A stretch of DNA of 64,000 nt, taken from positions 23,248,802-23,312,801 of the forward strand of contig NC_045145.1 of NCBI RefSeq assembly GCF_008831285.2, written 5' to 3'. Below, one piece after another: positions 59,904-64,000 of the stretch. The position numbers were made by a program, and so were the translations under genes. The notes under the pieces were generated by a model. That model had not been told where the DNA came from. It ran no database searches and saw only the letters and a program-made list of their open reading frames with translations. This stretch comes from Nymphaea colorata. Taxonomy: Eukaryota > Streptophyta > Magnoliopsida > Nymphaeales > Nymphaeaceae. Position 1 is the stretch's first letter; each line of letters opens with the position of its first letter.

Positions 59904-61595
59904 TGTTGAAGGGGAAGAAAATGTGTCAAATAATGACGACAGACGTAATAATAGGGCTAAAAATATGAATATACAAAATAATCATGAAACCAACACCGAC
60001 AATAGAGCAACCAATGCTCATTGTAGTGACTTGTTCTAAGGATAAGATTGTTAAACCCAATCCTAAATATTTTATTGCATGTTTCGTTCCTCAAAATAAT
60101 TGTTCCATCAAGAAAGCTCTAAATGACCCTGGCTGGACGAGAGCTATGGAGGAAGAAATAAAAGCCCTCCATGATAGTAATACATGGGATTTGGTCCCAT
60201 ACTAAAGGGAATGCATGTTATAGGCAGCAAATATGTTTTTAAAGCCAAACTCCAAAGCGATGGAACAGTCGAGTGCCTTAAGGCTAGTTTTGTTGCAAAA
60301 CGATTTCCTCAAATTTGTGGAATAGATTTTTTTGAGACATTTTGGTTGGTGGTCAAACCTGCAACTATCAAAATTCTTTTATCTTTGTTCTTCACTATGC
60401 ATGGGATATTTTTGCTTGGACTTCTACAAGAACCAGTATACCTAGAACAACCTATTGGATTTCAAAATTTTCTCAAGCCAGATTATGTGTGCAAGCTCAA
60501 TAGACCTCTTTATGGTTTAAAACAAGTTCCACGTGCTTGGTATGACCGGTTTGATACATTCCATCTCTCTTTTGATATTTTTTGCAAGTGTAGCTGTTCC
60601 ATTTCTTTTTGTGTGTCAAAATACAAAAGGAATTCTTATATACTTTTAATGTAGATGATATTATTCTTAGAGGGAGTAACACAAAGATGATACAAGACAT
60701 TATTTCTCAAGTCCGCTCAGTGTTTGCGATGCAAGATTTGTTCATTATTTCCTTGGAATAGAGGTCCATTTTAAAGATGATTACTTAATTCTCAATGAAA
60801 GGAAATATGCCTATGACTTGTTTGATAAGTCCCATCTATTGAATGTCAAGTCTATGCCAACAGCCATGGTGACGAACTTTCGCCCTTCATTAGTTGAAGA
60901 TACAACATAATTTGATGCCACTATGTATAGAACCTTAGAAGGGGTTTTCTAATACCTAATTATGACAAGGCCCAATATATCCCATAGTGTGAACTATGTG
61001 AGCCAATTCATGCAAAATCCAACTTCCTTTCATTTTTCAATGGTTTAAAGAATATTAAGATATGTCCATGGAACTCTTGATCATGGGATTCGACTCATGA
61101 GGAATTCAGCTATTGAACTTTCAGCCTACTCAATGCGGATTGGGCCGAGTATTTCCTTACTCGATGTCCCACATCAGATTTTGTACCTTTCTTGGAGTTA
61201 ATCCTATCTCTTGGAGTGCTAAAAAGTAAAATTCAGTTGCTCGCTCAAGTACAGAAGCTGATTATAGATCTATGGCATCCACTACATTTGAACTCATATA
61301 GCTCACCTACATATTGCATGATATTGAATATTTCTCAACCTCCAACATTGTATTATGACAATATCTCTCCTCATCATGTTTCCATCAAGCCAACGTTACA
61401 TTCATGAATGAAGCCTATCGATATTTATTTTCATTTCATTTGTGAGAAAGTTGTCATTGGCTTTCTCGTCACCAAATATAACCCCTCTACTAAGCACCTT
61501 GCTAACATATTAACCAAACTGTTGCCTAGTCTCCCACTTGAAGATTTATGCAACAACTTGGCGTATGGATTGCATCCACCACAAGTTTGAGGGAC
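59904..61595 (+). pseudogene. Copia-A, linker to RNase H (3' fragment)
   Basis: The frame left at 25606 continues in phase here if the 34-kb segment and one ATAAG are removed. It reads an NPKYFIA linker, a reverse transcriptase (GWTRAMEEEIKALHDSNTW, VIGSKYVFKAKLQSDGTVE, PLYGLKQVPRAWYDRF, then VDDIIL) and a badly decayed RNase H ending near STKHLANILTKLLP. Many stops and shifts are present, so it is inactive. Confidence 0.88.
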
Positions 61596-61940
61596 AATGT
61601 TAATGATGAGGCAAAAACCAAAAATGAGGAAACAATTGATAATTATGAAGTTGCCAAAACCACCATGTGTTGGCTGACCAAGATAATGTTACAGCTAAAA
61701 CTGTTAACCAAGTGTGCCAAAATTATGTTGCTAAAATCCCTCAAGACCTTGTAACCCCCAACGCTTAAGTCAAGGAGATTGATACGATAAAAGTGGCATG
61801 TAAATCTCTTTGTAACAAATCTAATATTTAAATGATGGAGATAGTGTGTCTCTCACATTCAGTGAGGGCCACTGTGGATGTAGGTATAGAGTACCGAACC
61901 ACGTTAAAATTAAGTCATTTCCTTTTGTTTTTAACCTCAA
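61596..61940 (+). repeat. Copia-A 3' LTR (probable)
   Basis: A purine stretch (tttgagggacaa) is followed by TGTTAATGATGAGGC. Further in, gtggatgtaggtatagagtaccgaaccacgttaaaa resembles copia R/U5 sequence. The right edge is approximate because no 5' LTR was found for comparison. Confidence 0.6.
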
Positions 61941-63039
61941 GCTACCAAGGACAAACCCTGTGCCCTAGAGAATAAGGGGTTTGGGTGAAAGTTTCGACCT
62001 TCTACCGGACAACGGTAGGAAGCCCACTCACTTGGAATGAAAAACCTTCACATAGTGATGGAACCATAAACTTATGGCTTAGGGGCACTAATATAGGAAA
62101 TACTAGATTTGGTGGGCACCAACATGTAATAAAATAAATTTTATGGAGGAACAATACATTAATGAAAAATAATTACAAGCGAGTGTGTGGGCACTTGCAT
62201 ACACGAACCCACCCCTAGCTCTGCCACTGCACTCATATGTTTAGTTCACTGAATAAGATAGATAATTGTGGTACATACAACCAACATTGAAGAGCTTGAA
62301 ATTTAAGAAAGAAACGGTTTTGTAGCCAAGTCACTGGATGGCATCGAGGATAATTTGCCATCACTTTTCATAACCTTCAACGCTTGCTTTACGTCAGTGT
62401 CATTATATATAACAATTAGGAACATTGCTGCAGAATGCCAGCGTTAGTGATGGCTTTGTCCCTGATTGTTTTTGGTGACAAAATATTTTACTATCAGTAA
62501 TATCAGGAGCAGAAGGTGCAGAACCATATTTTTTTTTTTGTGGGGCACCAAATATGTGGTTAATAAATTTTTGTTTGACCATGAGGCAATGACTCGGATC
62601 TTGTGAGCCTACCTCATATAATTGACCCCAATTTCACCCAAATTTTAACACTAAATTAATCTTTGAAAAAGTGGCTTTGGGGGGCGTATGCCCCACGGAG
62701 AGCCCACCTTAGCCATGATGCACACGTCAATGCCCACTTATCTTGGCACTTAATAAATGGAATTTCGCAAATTGTTGGTGGTAGCAGATCGAGTGGTAAG
62801 TCTGAGGTGAGTTAAAGACGGAATTACGATCCGATAAGTAAGTGAATGATGGATTACTAAGGAAAATGGCCTGAATAAGCCGCAGTGTATGTACTATAGG
62901 AAAGCTCGACAACCAGAATCCAAGCAGACGCCATTAATCTGAAAATTTGCTAATTATTTGATTCGAGTTTTAGTGGAAGGTTAATTAAGGTATAGCTTAC
63001 GATAATGTTAGTAGTTGCAGTCCTTCATTTAAGATACTT
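61941..63039. other. Spacer, no gene recognised
   Basis: Two loosely similar AT-rich stretches (about 62070-62230 and 62520-62710) share a ggggcaccaa..ataaatttt pattern and look like worn repeats. No gene was seen. Confidence 0.5.
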
Positions 63040-63250
63040 AAGGTTTCGTCTGATTCTTCATGGATCTCAGATATGAGAGAATCTGAAACCCACGATATCT
63101 GAAATCCACAGTTTGAATCCACCCCCAATGTGGATCTCAAATCCATGTTATATTTTAGAAATCATGGATTTGAGGTCCGATTGTGGGGGGGTGTTGGACT
63201 TCAAGGCCATGGATCTTAGATCCGCAGTGAGCTCAGATCACCGGATCACC
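63040..63250. repeat. Dispersed repeat, family R1, copy 3
   Basis: taaggtttcgtctgattc, gaaatccacagttt, ggatttgaggtcc and ctcagatcaccgg match the copies near 0.4 and 7.2 kb. Confidence 0.45.
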
Positions 63251-63272
63251 TCAGATCTGTCAAAACCGTCAA

Positions 63273-63274
<2 letters not shown>

Positions 63275-63337
<63 letters not shown>
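63275..63337. repeat. (CT)n microsatellite, about 31 units
   Basis: An uninterrupted ct run. Confidence 0.95.
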
Positions 63338-63340
<3 letters not shown>

Positions 63341-63443
63341 GTTGGGGGCTTTGCCGGTCAAAACGCTAGGCCAACCTCTTCTTTCCTTTCCCTCTCATCT
63401 ACCAGCCCAAGACCGTAGGAGGTCTCCCACTAGAGGCTCCCGT

Positions 63444-63803
63444 GCAGACGAGAGATCTGGAGGTGAACCTCTTCTTCCGATCTCAAATTCATGGATTTAA
63501 TTGTTTTTGAAGATTAGAAATCTACGGATACGATTCTTTATTTAACAGCTGAGGATTTAAAAAGCAGACGAGAGATCTGGACGTGAACCTCTTCTTCCGA
63601 TCTCAAATTCATGGATTTAATTGTTTTTGAAGATTAGAAATCTACGGATACGATTCTTTATTTAACAGCTGAGGATTTAAAAAGCAGACGAGAGATTTGG
63701 ACGTGAACCTCTTCTTCCGATCTCAAATTCATGGATTTAATTGTTTTTGAAGATTAGAAATCTACGGGTACGATTCTTTATTTAACAGCTGAGGATTTAA
63801 AAA
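63444..63803. repeat. Three-copy tandem repeat, 120-bp unit
   Basis: The unit starting gcagacgagagatctgga occurs at 63444, 63564 and 63684. The copies differ by only one or two bases each, and the third is followed by a different sequence. Such near-identity suggests a recent expansion. Confidence 0.93.
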
Positions 63804-64000
63804 GGAGATCGAGATAATCGAATGCAACGAAAGAGATTGAGAACAACCCAATAAAAAGATTGCCCGTTTCTCTCTTTCATCTCATCCAATTGCTAAGTTT
63901 CTCCACAGGGACATTGGATATATCATACATATTCCTGCATCCATGGGAAGGCTCATTCTTGTGAAAGCGACTCCCTCATAACAAGCTAAGACTTCGCTTT

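Overview
The window reads as nuclear DNA of a flowering plant. It holds an F-box/LRR gene of the EIN3-binding (EBF) type, a plant sucrose synthase locus with 15 exons and GT-AG introns, an intronless NOG1 GTPase gene, three Ty1/copia elements, a PIF/Harbinger element and a small hAT-like element. AT-rich spacers carry long (TA)n, (GA)n and (CT)n runs. The species cannot be fixed from the sequence.

Layout. 1-9.8 kb is gene-poor spacer with short tandem and dispersed repeats. 9.9-11.6 kb carries the one-exon EBF-like gene on the + strand. 11.6-18 kb is spacer. An old copia element (Copia-A, + strand) begins near 18.0 kb and is broken twice. A 5.67-kb PIF/Harbinger element (18309-23975, TTA on both sides) sits in its gag-protease region. 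A 34.3-kb segment (25607-59898, ATAAG on both sides) sits between its integrase and reverse transcriptase. Copia-A then resumes at 59904 and ends with a 3' LTR near 61.9 kb.

The 34.3-kb segment has complementary halves of a second NOG1 copy at its ends: the interior part at 25.6 kb and the 5' part at 59.8 kb. Between them lie a sucrose synthase locus on the - strand (28032-42218, broken by two frameshifts and one stop), a divergently arranged intact NOG1 gene (42847-44916), a 1.0-kb hAT-like element (46961-47973), a small unrecognised ORF (51957-52259) and a copia element with noncanonical TA..CA termini (Copia-C, 53752-59320). Intron 10 of the sucrose synthase locus holds a very young copia element (Copia-B, 31866-37164) whose LTRs are identical over their 273 shared bases. 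Its polyprotein is one open frame.

How it fits together. EBF, sucrose synthase and NOG1 have unrelated jobs: ethylene signalling, sucrose cleavage and 60S ribosome assembly. The common thread is nested mobile DNA. The Harbinger element looks structurally complete. It has a Myb/SANT ORF1, a four-exon DDE transposase with clean splice sites, and a third ORF that overlaps the transposase stop by ATGA. That third ORF resembles the RNase H1 N-terminal hybrid-binding (viroplasmin-like) fold and ends in a membrane helix. The element also carries a spliced fragment of a receptor kinase gene. 61.9-64 kb is spacer ending in a (CT)n run and three 120-bp tandem units.
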